27,198 nucleotides of DNA from an uncultured Prevotella sp. (GCA_900553595.1 USEC01000026.1:1-27198), one strand, 5' to 3'. Positions 7,464 to 14,945 are shown, counted from the stretch's first letter. Numbers and translations are program-made. Notes: generated by a model not told the origin, from the sequence alone.

Positions 7464-7994
7464 ATGTTATTCAAATTCTTCATCACTTGCAACAAGATTG
7501 GTGCCTTCACTTTGGGCGGCGGCTACGCCATGATTCCCATTATGGAGCGCGAGTTCGTGGATAAGAACGGATGGATGGACCGGCAGGAGTTCATGGACAT
7601 CATGGTGGTGGCGCAGACCACGCCGGGCATCTTTGCCATCGACATGGCGAGTCATATCGGCTACAAGCTCCGCGGCATCCGCGGCGGTATAACGGGTGCT
7701 TTGGGCATAGCCCTGCCCTCAATCGTCGCCATCCTTGTCATCGCCATGTTCTTCCGAGCATTCAAGGACAATCCTTATGTGGCACGTTTCTTCTGCGGAG
7801 TGCGCCCCGCCGTGGTGGCACTCATTGCTGCTCCGTGCTTCAAGATGGCGCAGACGGCAGGCATAACACTCCGCAATTTGTGGATACCGGTGGCCTGCTG
7901 CATACTGATAGCATTGTTTGGCGTGTCGCCTATACTCATCATCATTGCGGCAGGATTGGCAGGATGGCTCTGGGGCAGATTGTCGAAACGTTAG
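7464..7994 (+). CDS. chrA: Chromate transporter, half-size ChrA (first of a pair)
   Basis: A 176-residue membrane protein, one CHR domain. It shows family motifs FTLGGGYAMIPIMEREFV near residues 15-32, QTTPGI near 51-56 and GVRPAVVALI near 113-122, with about five or six hydrophobic segments. Short-chain CHR proteins are usually encoded as adjacent pairs that act together, equivalent to the two halves of long ChrA. The pair exports chromate in known cases, but natural substrates in gut anaerobes are unknown. I chose ATG 7464; the frame is open upstream to a TTG at 7416, but that lies at the end of the terminator T-run. No clear TAnnTTTG box lies between the terminator and the start. Confidence 0.88.
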   Translation: MLFKFFITCNKIGAFTLGGGYAMIPIMEREFVDKNGWMDRQEFMDIMVVAQTTPGIFAIDMASHIGYKLRGIRGGITGALGIALPSIVAILVIAMFFRAFKDNPYVARFFCGVRPAVVALIAAPCFKMAQTAGITLRNLWIPVACCILIALFGVSPILIIIAAGLAGWLWGRLSKR

Positions 7995-8055
7995 CTTTTA
8001 GGAGTTAATGAGAAGGAATCCTCCACTATTCACACACAATTAAAACATTGAAACA

Positions 8056-8628
8056 ATGATATTTCTAAAACTGTTTATTATTTTTACGAAGATAGGAACA
8101 TTCAATTTTGGTGGCGGTTACGCCATGCTTTCGCTCATTCACAACGAGGTTGTGGTGAAGAACCAGTGGCTGAGCAACGCCGAATTCACCGACATTGTGG
8201 CTATAAGCCAGTCCACTCCGGGTCCTATCGGCATCAATGCAGCTACATACGTCGGCTACACGGCGGTGCTTAACCAGGGCTATTCCGAGTGGGCTGCGGT
8301 GGCAGGGTCGGTGCTTGCGTCGCTGTCGATAATATGGCTGCCGTTCATAATAATGATTCTCATCAGCCGTTACCTTATGACCCACCGCGACTCCAAACTC
8401 GTAAAGGACATCTTTTCGGGTCTGCGTCCTGCCATCGTGGGACTCATCGGCGCAGCAGCGGTGCTGCTTATGAACCGCGAAAACTTCGGTTCTCCTGCCG
8501 GCAACCCATTCCTTTTCGGCATAAGCGTGGCTCTCTTCGCCGCCGCTTTCTACTTCACCCGTTACCGCAAGACCAATCCCATCCTCGTGATGCTGTTGTG
8601 TGGAGTGGTGGGGCTGTTGGTGTTTTAG
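8056..8628 (+). CDS. chrA: Chromate transporter, half-size ChrA (second of a pair)
   Basis: A 190-residue CHR-domain membrane protein. Motifs: FNFGGGYAMLSLIHNEVV near 15-32, QSTPGPIGINAAT near 52-64, and GLRPAIVGLIGAAAVLL near 118-134. The 61-base gap from the first half-gene and matching orientation indicate an operon. The two halves differ (IPIMEREFV against LSLIHNEVV), which is what an obligate heteromeric N-half/C-half pair should look like rather than a recent duplication. Conserved Pro and Gly residues in QxTPGP are present, so both halves look functional. Confidence 0.88.
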   Translation: MIFLKLFIIFTKIGTFNFGGGYAMLSLIHNEVVVKNQWLSNAEFTDIVAISQSTPGPIGINAATYVGYTAVLNQGYSEWAAVAGSVLASLSIIWLPFIIMILISRYLMTHRDSKLVKDIFSGLRPAIVGLIGAAAVLLMNRENFGSPAGNPFLFGISVALFAAAFYFTRYRKTNPILVMLLCGVVGLLVF

Positions 8629-8710
8629 TCTGGAAGTTATTGCTTGCTTTGCTCGTTAGGAGTTAGAGAATCTTTTCGCAAAGTTCAAGAAAACTTCACT
8701 CGCTTCGCTC

Positions 8711-8808
8711 GTTAGAAGTTAAAGCCAAATGTCTTACTGCTTGACACTGCACCAGTGGCAGTTTGATATGTGTATTACAATAAAACATTTGGCTTTAACT
8801 TCTCTAAC
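8711..8808. repeat. Long inverted repeat between convergent genes
   Basis: GTTAGAAGTTAAAGCCAAAT... at 8711-8732 pairs with the complement at 8785-8808 (24 bases, two-base indel). The intervening loop contains a smaller stem (ACTGC against GCAGT). Placed between convergent chrA and glycosyltransferase genes, it could terminate both. The ends GTTAG-AGAAGTTA match those of the inverted repeat at 19383-19525, and CATTTGGCT-TAACTTCT recurs at 23176-23195. Confidence 0.65.
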
Positions 8809-8839
8809 TTCTCAAACTTCTTTATCTCCTCAAACTCCT

Positions 8840-9850
8840 TTACTTTCTCTTGTTATCTTCCGCAAGATACCTATATACATACACCTGCATGAGCGGATGA
8901 AGCAGTGCCCGGACGAGTGCCACGGGGTCTTTCTCGTAGGAATAGAACAGCGTGTGGCGGTAGCGCACATACATCTTCACGATGCCTGCCAGTGCACAGA
9001 GTCCGCTTCTGCTCTCGTAGCGCAGCAGACGCAGTCCGTCCTTGTGTATGTCGTTGTCGGCGTTGATGTGCCGCAGGAAGTCGAGCCGTATGCCGAAGTG
9101 TCGTGCCATGAATGGTTTTATGCGGCGGTAGTTGCGCAGTCCGTACATCACCATCTCCAAGGCGTTTCCTGCTCCGCGCTCGCGTTTGCTGTCGCTCTCC
9201 TTGAAGGTGGCAGCCCCGGCATAGCGTCGCTGTCTCACCAGTATCTCGTCCAAGAGTGTTATGCTGTCGAGTGCGGCGGCTGTGGTGGCGAGTATCACGT
9301 CGTAGAGCGTGTGCGAATACATGTCGGGACACTGCGCCGGTGTAGGCACTGCATCGAGAAGTCCGCATCGGAACATCTGGCAATGCCCTGCCACGGAGGA
9401 GTAGAAGAGGCGTATGAGGTTGCACGAAGGCCGTCGTCGGTCGAAGGGCAGGTCTCCGCCGTCGTCGGCGAAGGGTACGGAGCGGCACACGCACATCATG
9501 CCGTCGCCGATGGCACGCATCTGGTGTTCCAGTTTTTCGGGCATCCAGAGGTCGTCCTGGTCGCTTATGGCTATGTAGTCGCCGCTTGCTTTCGCCATTG
9601 CGCTGAAGAAGTTGGCGTTTATCCCCATCCTCTTCTCGTTGCGGAAGATGCGGAACGCCATGCCCTCGGGAGCCTTTCCGGCATACTCTTCGAGCAGTTC
9701 CGTCGTGCCGTCGGTAGAGCAGTCGTCCTGCACCACTATCTCCGTGGGGCGCAGAGTCTGCCCGAATATGGAGTCGAGTTGTTCGGCGAGGTGGCGGTTT
9801 CTGCCGTTGCATGTACACATCACCACCGAAATCGTTTTGCTTTCTGCCAT
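8840..9850 (-). CDS. Family 2 glycosyltransferase
   Basis: A 336-residue GT-A enzyme. The N-terminus ISVVMCTCNGRNRHLAEQ is the GT2 nucleotide-binding strand. DDCSTDGT (42-49) and SDQDDLW (96-102, the metal-binding DXD equivalent) are both intact. The C-terminal third is variable, as expected for acceptor binding; no transmembrane helix is evident, so it is probably a cytosolic enzyme acting at the membrane. It is transcribed divergently from the glycosyltransferase at 9957, sharing a 106-base gap. The donor and acceptor cannot be told from sequence. A long open frame on the opposite strand is a shadow of its codon bias. Confidence 0.88.
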   Translation of the reverse strand: MAESKTISVVMCTCNGRNRHLAEQLDSIFGQTLRPTEIVVQDDCSTDGTTELLEEYAGKAPEGMAFRIFRNEKRMGINANFFSAMAKASGDYIAISDQDDLWMPEKLEHQMRAIGDGMMCVCRSVPFADDGGDLPFDRRRPSCNLIRLFYSSVAGHCQMFRCGLLDAVPTPAQCPDMYSHTLYDVILATTAAALDSITLLDEILVRQRRYAGAATFKESDSKRERGAGNALEMVMYGLRNYRRIKPFMARHFGIRLDFLRHINADNDIHKDGLRLLRYESRSGLCALAGIVKMYVRYRHTLFYSYEKDPVALVRALLHPLMQVYVYRYLAEDNKRK

Positions 9851-9872
9851 TCTTTCTTGTCGTAAGTCAGCA

Positions 9873-9880
9873 CAAAGGTA
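9873..9880 (-). promoter_or_regulatory. -7 box of the GT2 gene
   Basis: On the minus strand this reads TACCTTTG, fitting TAnnTTTG, 22 bases before the ATG. No convincing -33 box is seen. Confidence 0.55.
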
Positions 9881-9924
9881 AGCTTTTTTTATGCAAAACG
9901 GCTGTCAATCTCATGTTTTTTGTA

Positions 9925-9932
9925 TAAATTTG
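9925..9932 (+). promoter_or_regulatory. -7 box of the divergent glycosyltransferase gene
   Basis: TAAATTTG fits TAnnTTTG, 24 bases before ATG 9957. It lies back to back with the minus-strand promoter about 45 bases away, so a shared regulator is possible. Confidence 0.55.
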
Positions 9933-9956
9933 CAACGCAAGTAGCAGTCTAACCTT

Positions 9957-11012
9957 ATGGCCCGCAGGCCATGCAAAAAACCAAGACCCATGCCAAAGTT
10001 ACCCTACAAGACGGATGTCGCCGTACTGATACTCTTCTTCAACCGCCCCGACAACCTGCAGGCGGTGTTCTCACAAGTGCGCCAGGCACGCCCCTCGCGG
10101 CTGTTCCTCTATCAGGACGGGCCTCGCGGCGAACGCGACATGGCTGGCATCAACGCCTGCCGTGAAGTGGTGGCAGACATCGACTGGGAGTGTGAGGTGC
10201 ACCGTATGTACCAGGAGCGCAACTACGGTTGCGACCCGTCGGAATACATTTCGCAGAAATGGGCGTTCTCCATTGTCGATAAGTGCATCGTGCTTGAGGA
10301 CGACGATGTGCCGTCGCTCTCATTCTTCCCCTTCTGCAAGGAGATGCTCGACCGTTACGAGCACGACGAGCGCATTGGCATGATTGCCGGATTCAACAGC
10401 GAAGAGACCGCCAAAGGCATCGATTCCGACTACTTCTTCACCTCCATCTTCTCCATCTGGGGCTGGGCTTCGTGGCGCAGGGTCATCGACCGTTGGGACA
10501 ACACCTACGCATTCCTCGACGACCCCACCTCCCTGCGGCAGCTGAAGGGCGTCATGCGGCAGCGCAAGGTATGGGGCGACATGCTGCGTGCGTGCTGCGA
10601 CCACCGCGAATCGCCCAAGGACTACTACGAGACCATATTCTGGAGCACGATGGTGATGAACAGTTACCTCGCCATCATGCCCACGCGCAACATGATAAAC
10701 AACCTCGGCGCGACCGCCGGTTCCACCCACTACACGGGCAGCCTCAACACCATGCCGCGCCGTCTGCGCCGCCTCTTCACCATGAAACGCTACGAGGTGG
10801 AGTTCCCTCTGCGTCATCCGCGCTATGTGATAGAGGATGTGGACTTCAAGGAACAGTCCTACCGCACCTACGCCTACGGCCATCCGCTCATCAAGACGGG
10901 CCGCTCGCTGGAGGAACTGGTGCTCAACCTGCGCTACGGCAATTTCGCCATCATAGCCAAGGCCATCGCCAACCGTGTGCGCAAGACACTCGGCTTGACG
11001 CGCCACCAATGA
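9957..11012 (+). CDS. GT-A fold glycosyltransferase (HlpA-like)
   Basis: A 351-residue protein beginning with a basic N-terminus, then VAVLILFFNRPDNLQ (strand and NRP motif of this GT-A group), LYQDGPRG, NYGCDPSEYIS, and the metal-binding EDDD at 114-117. FSIWGWASWRRV near 170-180 is characteristic of the group, often annotated 'hemolysin activation protein' or nucleotide-diphospho-sugar transferase. It probably adds a sugar to a surface glycan. ATG 9957 is used here; ATG 9990 (MPKLPYKTD) is equally plausible because conserved sequence begins only after it, and both lie downstream of the -7 box. Confidence 0.8.
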   Translation: MARRPCKKPRPMPKLPYKTDVAVLILFFNRPDNLQAVFSQVRQARPSRLFLYQDGPRGERDMAGINACREVVADIDWECEVHRMYQERNYGCDPSEYISQKWAFSIVDKCIVLEDDDVPSLSFFPFCKEMLDRYEHDERIGMIAGFNSEETAKGIDSDYFFTSIFSIWGWASWRRVIDRWDNTYAFLDDPTSLRQLKGVMRQRKVWGDMLRACCDHRESPKDYYETIFWSTMVMNSYLAIMPTRNMINNLGATAGSTHYTGSLNTMPRRLRRLFTMKRYEVEFPLRHPRYVIEDVDFKEQSYRTYAYGHPLIKTGRSLEELVLNLRYGNFAIIAKAIANRVRKTLGLTRHQ

Positions 11013-11067
11013 CACTCCTGACTCCGGCATAATTGGCGTAAACAGCCGCCGGAAGCGGAAAAATGCG

Positions 11068-11075
11068 TAACTTTG
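11068..11075 (+). promoter_or_regulatory. -7 box that would place the transcript start at a start codon
   Basis: TAACTTTG fits TAnnTTTG and ends 5 bases before an ATG at 11081. With the usual distance, the transcript would start at or next to that ATG. No good -33 box is seen. Confidence 0.5.
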
Positions 11076-11080
11076 CACCG

Positions 11081-11161
11081 ATGAAACATACAAACATCAT
11101 ACTCCTCATCTGCATCGTGGCACTCCTCGTGGTGTGCATCATGAGCATCTGGAAAGCATAA
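11081..11161 (+). CDS. Possible 26-residue single-pass membrane peptide
   Basis: The frame encodes MKHTNIILLICIVALLVVC plus seven residues ending in SIWKA: a basic start, about 18 hydrophobic residues and a basic C-terminal Lys. It could be a small membrane protein. The stop (11159-11161) is 2 bases before the DUF3822 ATG at 11164, a spacing typical of coupled genes. The promoter box ends 5 bases before the ATG, so the message may be leaderless. I do not recognise a family. It could instead be an unread leader of the next gene. Confidence 0.4.
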   Translation: MKHTNIILLICIVALLVVCIMSIWKA

Positions 11162-11163
11162 CT

Positions 11164-11946
11164 ATGAGCATAACAATACGAACCAACGCCAGTACGCTCT
11201 CGTTCGCCACACGCGACACGGAGCACGACAACGACATAATCTACGAGCCTTATCCCGTGAAGGCAGGAATCAACATCGCCGCCAATATGAGGCTCGCCTT
11301 CGGCAACAGTCCGCTGCTTGCCCTCGGCCACCGGCGTGCCAATGTTCTCATGGACACGCCCGTCATGCTCGTCCCCTCCGAGGAGTTCGACGAGACGGCG
11401 GCAGCGCAGCTCTACCGTCAGGTGAACACCGTGAACAGCGCCGACGGGGTGATGTGGAAGAGTCTGCCGGGGCTTAACACGGTGGCGGTGTATGCCGTGA
11501 ACAACGACTTGCAGACCGTCCTCGCCGACCATTTCGCCGATGTTGCCTACATGCCGCTCATGCAACCCGTGTGGCGCCACTTCTTCGGCATAAGCCACGA
11601 CGGGCTTCACCGCCGCCTCTTCTGCTACATGCACGACGGCCGTCTTGAGCTCACCGCCTTCCGCCGCGACCGCTTCTGCCTGAACAGCAGCATGGCGGTC
11701 ACCACCACCGACGATGCCGCCTACTTCATTCTGAACACATGGCAGCAGCTCGCCATGCAGCAGACAGCCGACATTCTCGTCGTGGCTGGCACCATGCCGG
11801 GCCGCGCCCGGCTCATGACGGAGCTGCGACGCTTCATCAGCGACATAAGAGAGGCTGACAACCATACCGCACGCAACAACAGCGGCGCACCCGACGGCGC
11901 GGACATACCGTTCGACCTGCGCCTACTTTTCAACACCATACGATGA
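11164..11946 (+). CDS. DUF3822 family protein
   Basis: A 260-residue protein of a Bacteroidota-restricted family of unknown function, with an actin-like ATPase type fold reported for relatives. Recognition rests on the overall pattern (PYPVKAGINIAANMRLAF, VPSEEFDE, VYAVNNDL, HDGRLELTAF, YFILNTWQQLAM) and on the position directly before rsmD, the usual arrangement in Bacteroidales. ATG 11164 is chosen over an open upstream GTG at 11134 that would overlap the small membrane frame. It overlaps rsmD by 4 bases (ATGA), so expression is coupled. No signal peptide; cytosolic. The neighbour suggests a link to ribosome assembly, which is inference. Confidence 0.82.
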   Translation: MSITIRTNASTLSFATRDTEHDNDIIYEPYPVKAGINIAANMRLAFGNSPLLALGHRRANVLMDTPVMLVPSEEFDETAAAQLYRQVNTVNSADGVMWKSLPGLNTVAVYAVNNDLQTVLADHFADVAYMPLMQPVWRHFFGISHDGLHRRLFCYMHDGRLELTAFRRDRFCLNSSMAVTTTDDAAYFILNTWQQLAMQQTADILVVAGTMPGRARLMTELRRFISDIREADNHTARNNSGAPDGADIPFDLRLLFNTIR

Positions 11947-12503
11947 GAATAATAACAGGACAATACAAGGGACGGCACTTCGACGTGCCGCGCACATTCA
12001 AGGCAAGACCCACAACCGACTTTGCCAAGGAGAACATCTTCAACGTGATAAACGGCTACATCGACCTCGACGGAGCCACAGCCCTCGACCTCTTCGCCGG
12101 CACGGGAAGCATCTCGCTCGAAATGCTGTCGCGAGGATGCACGCCGGTGGTGAGCATAGAGGCCGACCGCGACCATGCCGCCTTCATACGGCAGTGCATG
12201 CAGAAGCTCGCCGTCACCGACAATGTGCTCATACGGGGCGACGTGTTCCGGTTCATAAAGAGCTGCCGGCAGCAGTTCGACTTCATCTTCGCCGACCCGC
12301 CCTACGCCCTCGCCGAACTGCCGTCGATACCTGCCCTCGTCTTCGAGCGGGGACTGCTGAAGCCAGGCGGCATCTTCGTCTTTGAGCACGGAAAGAAGAA
12401 CGACTTCTCCGCCGACCCGCATTTCGTGGAGCACCGCGCCTACGGCAGCGTGAACTTCTCGATATTCCGGAATGTGGAGAGCGACGGTTCTGAAAATGAG
12501 TAA
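11943..12503 (+). CDS. rsmD: 16S rRNA (guanine(966)-N2)-methyltransferase
   Basis: A 186-residue Rossmann-fold methyltransferase, normal length for RsmD. It methylates the N2 of G966 in 16S rRNA using S-adenosylmethionine. Motif I is LDLFAGTGSISLE near 48-60. The acidic end of strand 2 is SIEAD (71-75). Motif IV is DPPY at 118-121, typical of N2-guanine and N6-adenine enzymes. N-terminal MRIITGQYKGR and RPTTDFAKENIFN are diagnostic of RsmD. Start overlaps the DUF3822 stop. The gene ends 17 bases before the palindromic terminator. Confidence 0.93.
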   Translation: MRIITGQYKGRHFDVPRTFKARPTTDFAKENIFNVINGYIDLDGATALDLFAGTGSISLEMLSRGCTPVVSIEADRDHAAFIRQCMQKLAVTDNVLIRGDVFRFIKSCRQQFDFIFADPPYALAELPSIPALVFERGLLKPGGIFVFEHGKKNDFSADPHFVEHRAYGSVNFSIFRNVESDGSENE

Positions 12504-12520
12504 GTTACGATATGATGAAA

Positions 12521-12555
12521 AACAAGGCTTCTTTGCGCCGCAAAGAAGCCTTGTT
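12521..12555. repeat. Near-perfect palindrome (first half of the four-arm repeat)
   Basis: AACAAGGCTTCTTTGCG at 12521-12537 is followed after one base by its exact complement at 12539-12555. It carries copies 1 and 2 of a 14-mer, AACAAGGCTTCTTT or its complement. As RNA it would form a hairpin with a small opened loop; as DNA it could extrude a cruciform. Confidence 0.9.
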
Positions 12556-12563
12556 CGCACTAT

Positions 12564-12607
12564 AAAGAAGCCTTGTTTGCAATGCGAACAAGGCTTCTTT
12601 TCATTTC
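12564..12607 (+). terminator. Terminator hairpin after rsmD (second half of the four-arm repeat)
   Basis: AAAGAAGCCTTGTT at 12564-12577 pairs with AACAAGGCTTCTTT at 12587-12600, with three further pairs possible (one G-T) and a loop of AAT. A T-rich stretch, TTTTCATTT, overlaps its end. These are copies 3 and 4 of the 14-mer, so either hairpin could re-pair with the other's arms. Confidence 0.7.
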
Positions 12608-12677
12608 AGTCGCAATATAGTGGAAGAAAAACCATAAAAAAGCCGCCCCACATGGCCGCAATGTCAATCAAATTAAG

Positions 12678-12685
12678 TACATTTG
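12678..12685 (+). promoter_or_regulatory. -7 box of the IspD-SDR/LicD operon
   Basis: TACATTTG fits TAnnTTTG. TGGC at 12653-12656 is a weak -33 candidate. The predicted leader is about 40 bases. Confidence 0.55.
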
Positions 12686-12730
12686 CATAAAATTCTAACA
12701 TCCGTAAAACGACATCACACCGCATATACT

Positions 12731-14092
12731 ATGAAAAGAAACATAGCCGTGATTCTTGCAGGAGGCGTAGGTTCACGCCTCGGCATGACAACACCGAAGC
12801 AGTTCTACAAAGTGGCAGGCAAGATGGTGGTGGAACACACCATCGAAGTGTTTGAACGCAACCGCCGCATCGACGAGATAGCCATCGTGTCGAACCCCAT
12901 GCTCATAAGCGACTTCGAGAACATCGTGCTGCGCAACAAGTGGCGCAAGGTGAAGAAAATACTCAAAGGCGGAAAGGAACGCTACGACTCGTCGCTCTCG
13001 GCGATAAAGGCTTACGCCCAGGAGGATGTGAACCTCATCTTCCACGATGCCGTGCGCCCGCTCGTGAGCCAGCGCATCATCGACGACGTGATAGACGCAC
13101 TGCACGACCACAAGGCCATAGATGTAGCCATACCCTCGGCAGACACCATCATCGAGGTGGACGACGACTATATAAGCCAGATACCCACACGCTCGCGCCT
13201 CCGTCGCGGACAGACACCGCAGGCGTTCAGCCGCGAAGTGATAGCCGAAGCCTATGACCGGGCTCTCGGCGACCCCGCCTTCGCCACCACCGACGACTGC
13301 GGCGTGGTGCTGCGCTATATGCCCGAAGTGCCGGTGTTCGTGGTGAGGGGCGAGGAGAGCAACATGAAGCTCACCTACCGCGAGGACACTTACATGATGG
13401 ACAAGCTCTTCCAACTGAAGAACACCGAACCCTCCGTGGCGGAAATTCCTGCCGAAGCCTTCCGTGGCAAGGTGGCGGTGGTGTTCGGAGGAAGCTACGG
13501 CATAGGGCAGAACATCATGGAGATGCTGCGTGAAAACGGCGCGAAAGCCCACTCGTTCTCACGCTCCGGCACACACACCGATGTGGGGCGGCGCGACGAT
13601 GTGGCACAGGCTCTCGCACAGGTGAACGAGGTCGAGGGACACATCGACTATGTAGTATGCACCGCCGGCGTACTCAACAAGGAACCGCTCGCAACGATGG
13701 ACTACGCAACCATACAGAACGCCGTGCAGACAAACTACATGGGTACGGTGAACGTGGCACTCGAAGCCTACCCGTATCTGCGCAAGACAGAGGGCAAGCT
13801 CATCTTCTTCACGTCGAGCAGCTACACACGCGGACGCGCTTTCTACAGCATCTACTCTTCGACAAAAGCTGCCATCGTGAACTTCGTGCAGGCCGTTGCG
13901 CAGGAATGGGACGGCGACGGCATAAAGATAAACTGCATAAACCCCGAACGGACAAAGACACCCATGCGGCAGCAGAACTTCGGCATAGAACCCGACGACA
14001 CGCTCCTCATGCCCGAACGCGTGGCGGAAGCCACACTCCGCACCCTCGCCTCCGACTGCACCGGCCAGGTGATAGACGTGAGGAGAAAATAA
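12731..14092 (+). CDS. Bifunctional cytidylyltransferase/SDR oxidoreductase, probable CDP-ribitol synthase
   Basis: A 453-residue two-domain protein. Residues 1-235 are IspD-like: LAGGVGSRLG (9-18), PKQF (22-25), HDAVRP (105-110), TPQAF (162-166), TTDDCGVV (187-194). Residues 245-453 are a short-chain dehydrogenase: GGSYGIG (253-259), TAGVL near 311-315, SSS (362-364) and the catalytic Y375xxxK379. This architecture matches Haemophilus Bcs1/Acs1, which reduces ribulose 5-phosphate and cytidylates ribitol 5-phosphate to CDP-ribitol. Mammalian ISPD has the same layout with a degenerate second domain; here the SDR motifs are intact. I chose ATG 12731; an upstream ATG at 12683 lies within the -7 box. 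The next gene, licD-like, begins 28 bases downstream. Substrate is inferred from architecture; another polyol is possible. Confidence 0.85.
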   Translation: MKRNIAVILAGGVGSRLGMTTPKQFYKVAGKMVVEHTIEVFERNRRIDEIAIVSNPMLISDFENIVLRNKWRKVKKILKGGKERYDSSLSAIKAYAQEDVNLIFHDAVRPLVSQRIIDDVIDALHDHKAIDVAIPSADTIIEVDDDYISQIPTRSRLRRGQTPQAFSREVIAEAYDRALGDPAFATTDDCGVVLRYMPEVPVFVVRGEESNMKLTYREDTYMMDKLFQLKNTEPSVAEIPAEAFRGKVAVVFGGSYGIGQNIMEMLRENGAKAHSFSRSGTHTDVGRRDDVAQALAQVNEVEGHIDYVVCTAGVLNKEPLATMDYATIQNAVQTNYMGTVNVALEAYPYLRKTEGKLIFFTSSSYTRGRAFYSIYSSTKAAIVNFVQAVAQEWDGDGIKINCINPERTKTPMRQQNFGIEPDDTLLMPERVAEATLRTLASDCTGQVIDVRRK

Positions 14093-14120
14093 GTTTTCCC
14101 GACACTTCCAAACCATCATC

Positions 14121-14945
14121 ATGTCCTATCTCGACCAATTCAAACACCTCCAGCTGCGCCGCGCACAGCTCAAGCAGCTCACCATACTCGAAGAAATCCA
14201 CCGCATCTGCCTCAAGCACGGCATTGCCTACTGGCTCGACGGAGGCACATTGCTCGGTGCAGTGCGCCACGGCGGCTTCATACCTTGGGACGACGACATC
14301 GACATAGCCATGCCGCTCGCCGATGCTCGCCGCTTCGCCGAGATAGCCCCAAAGGAACTCCGTAAGGGACTCGTGTTGCAGACACCGCAGACCGAACCCA
14401 CACGCGAACCCATAATGAAGGTGCGCGACCTCAACTCCTTCTACGTTGAAGGTACGGAAGACTTCTCGTTGCCCTACACCAAAGGGCTCTTCGTCGATAT
14501 ATTCCCGTTCATCAACTACCCCAACGTGTCGGCGAAGTTCTGCAAGAAGTATGGCAAAGGCATGTCGAAGTGCTACTCCATACTCCACCATTCGCACCGC
14601 TATTCATGGCGTGCCACTGCCGAACTCTTCTATTTCGGCGCGAAATACGCCATTTATTCGCTTCTGTGGAAGGCAGCCTTCGCCCTCCGCCGTCGCGACA
14701 CCTACATCTCAAACATCCTCATCAACAACGGCTACGGCATCATGCACCGCCAGGATTCCGTCTTCCCCCTCGGCACGATAGAGTTTGAAGGCAAGCAGTT
14801 CGCTGCACCGCACAACCCCGACGCCTACCTCACCGACCTCTACCGCAACTACATGCAAATACCACCCAAGGAGAAACAAATAGTCCACTCCGTGTTCATC
14901 CTGCCCGAACTGATTGAGGAAAAGGGGGAGGGGATTGGGAGTTAG
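14121..14945 (+). CDS. LicD family phosphotransferase
   Basis: A 274-residue nucleotidyltransferase-fold protein. The LicD hallmark is intact: LDGGTLLGAVRHGG (39-52) followed by IPWDDDIDIAM (54-64), with metal-binding D57-D59 and D61. KGLFVDIFPF lies near 127-136. LicD proteins move phosphocholine or a polyol phosphate from a CDP donor to a glycan. The human relatives fukutin and FKRP transfer ribitol 5-phosphate from CDP-ribitol. Since the preceding gene probably makes CDP-ribitol, ribitol phosphate is the likeliest cargo (inference). No licA/licC-like choline genes are visible. The last codons (EKGEGIGS) run into a heptad array, so the C-terminal tail may be repeat-derived. Confidence 0.87.
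   Translation: MSYLDQFKHLQLRRAQLKQLTILEEIHRICLKHGIAYWLDGGTLLGAVRHGGFIPWDDDIDIAMPLADARRFAEIAPKELRKGLVLQTPQTEPTREPIMKVRDLNSFYVEGTEDFSLPYTKGLFVDIFPFINYPNVSAKFCKKYGKGMSKCYSILHHSHRYSWRATAELFYFGAKYAIYSLLWKAAFALRRRDTYISNILINNGYGIMHRQDSVFPLGTIEFEGKQFAAPHNPDAYLTDLYRNYMQIPPKEKQIVHSVFILPELIEEKGEGIGS

Noticed and set aside
8729..9865. 378-residue plus-strand open frame
   Set aside because: It lies antisense to the GT2 gene, whose motifs are intact; the frame is a by-product of GC-rich codon bias, and its start is within a repeat.
10320..11865. Long minus-strand open frames opposite the glycosyltransferase and DUF3822 genes
   Set aside because: They read as low-complexity His/Val/Glu-rich shadows of the plus-strand genes, which have clear family motifs.
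12683..12730. Upstream ATG for the IspD-SDR fusion
   Set aside because: It overlaps the -7 promoter box, and the conserved domain starts right after ATG 12731.
14121..14945. LicD protein as a phosphocholine transferase
   Set aside because: It cannot be excluded, but no choline kinase or choline cytidylyltransferase is nearby, whereas a probable CDP-ribitol synthase is directly upstream.
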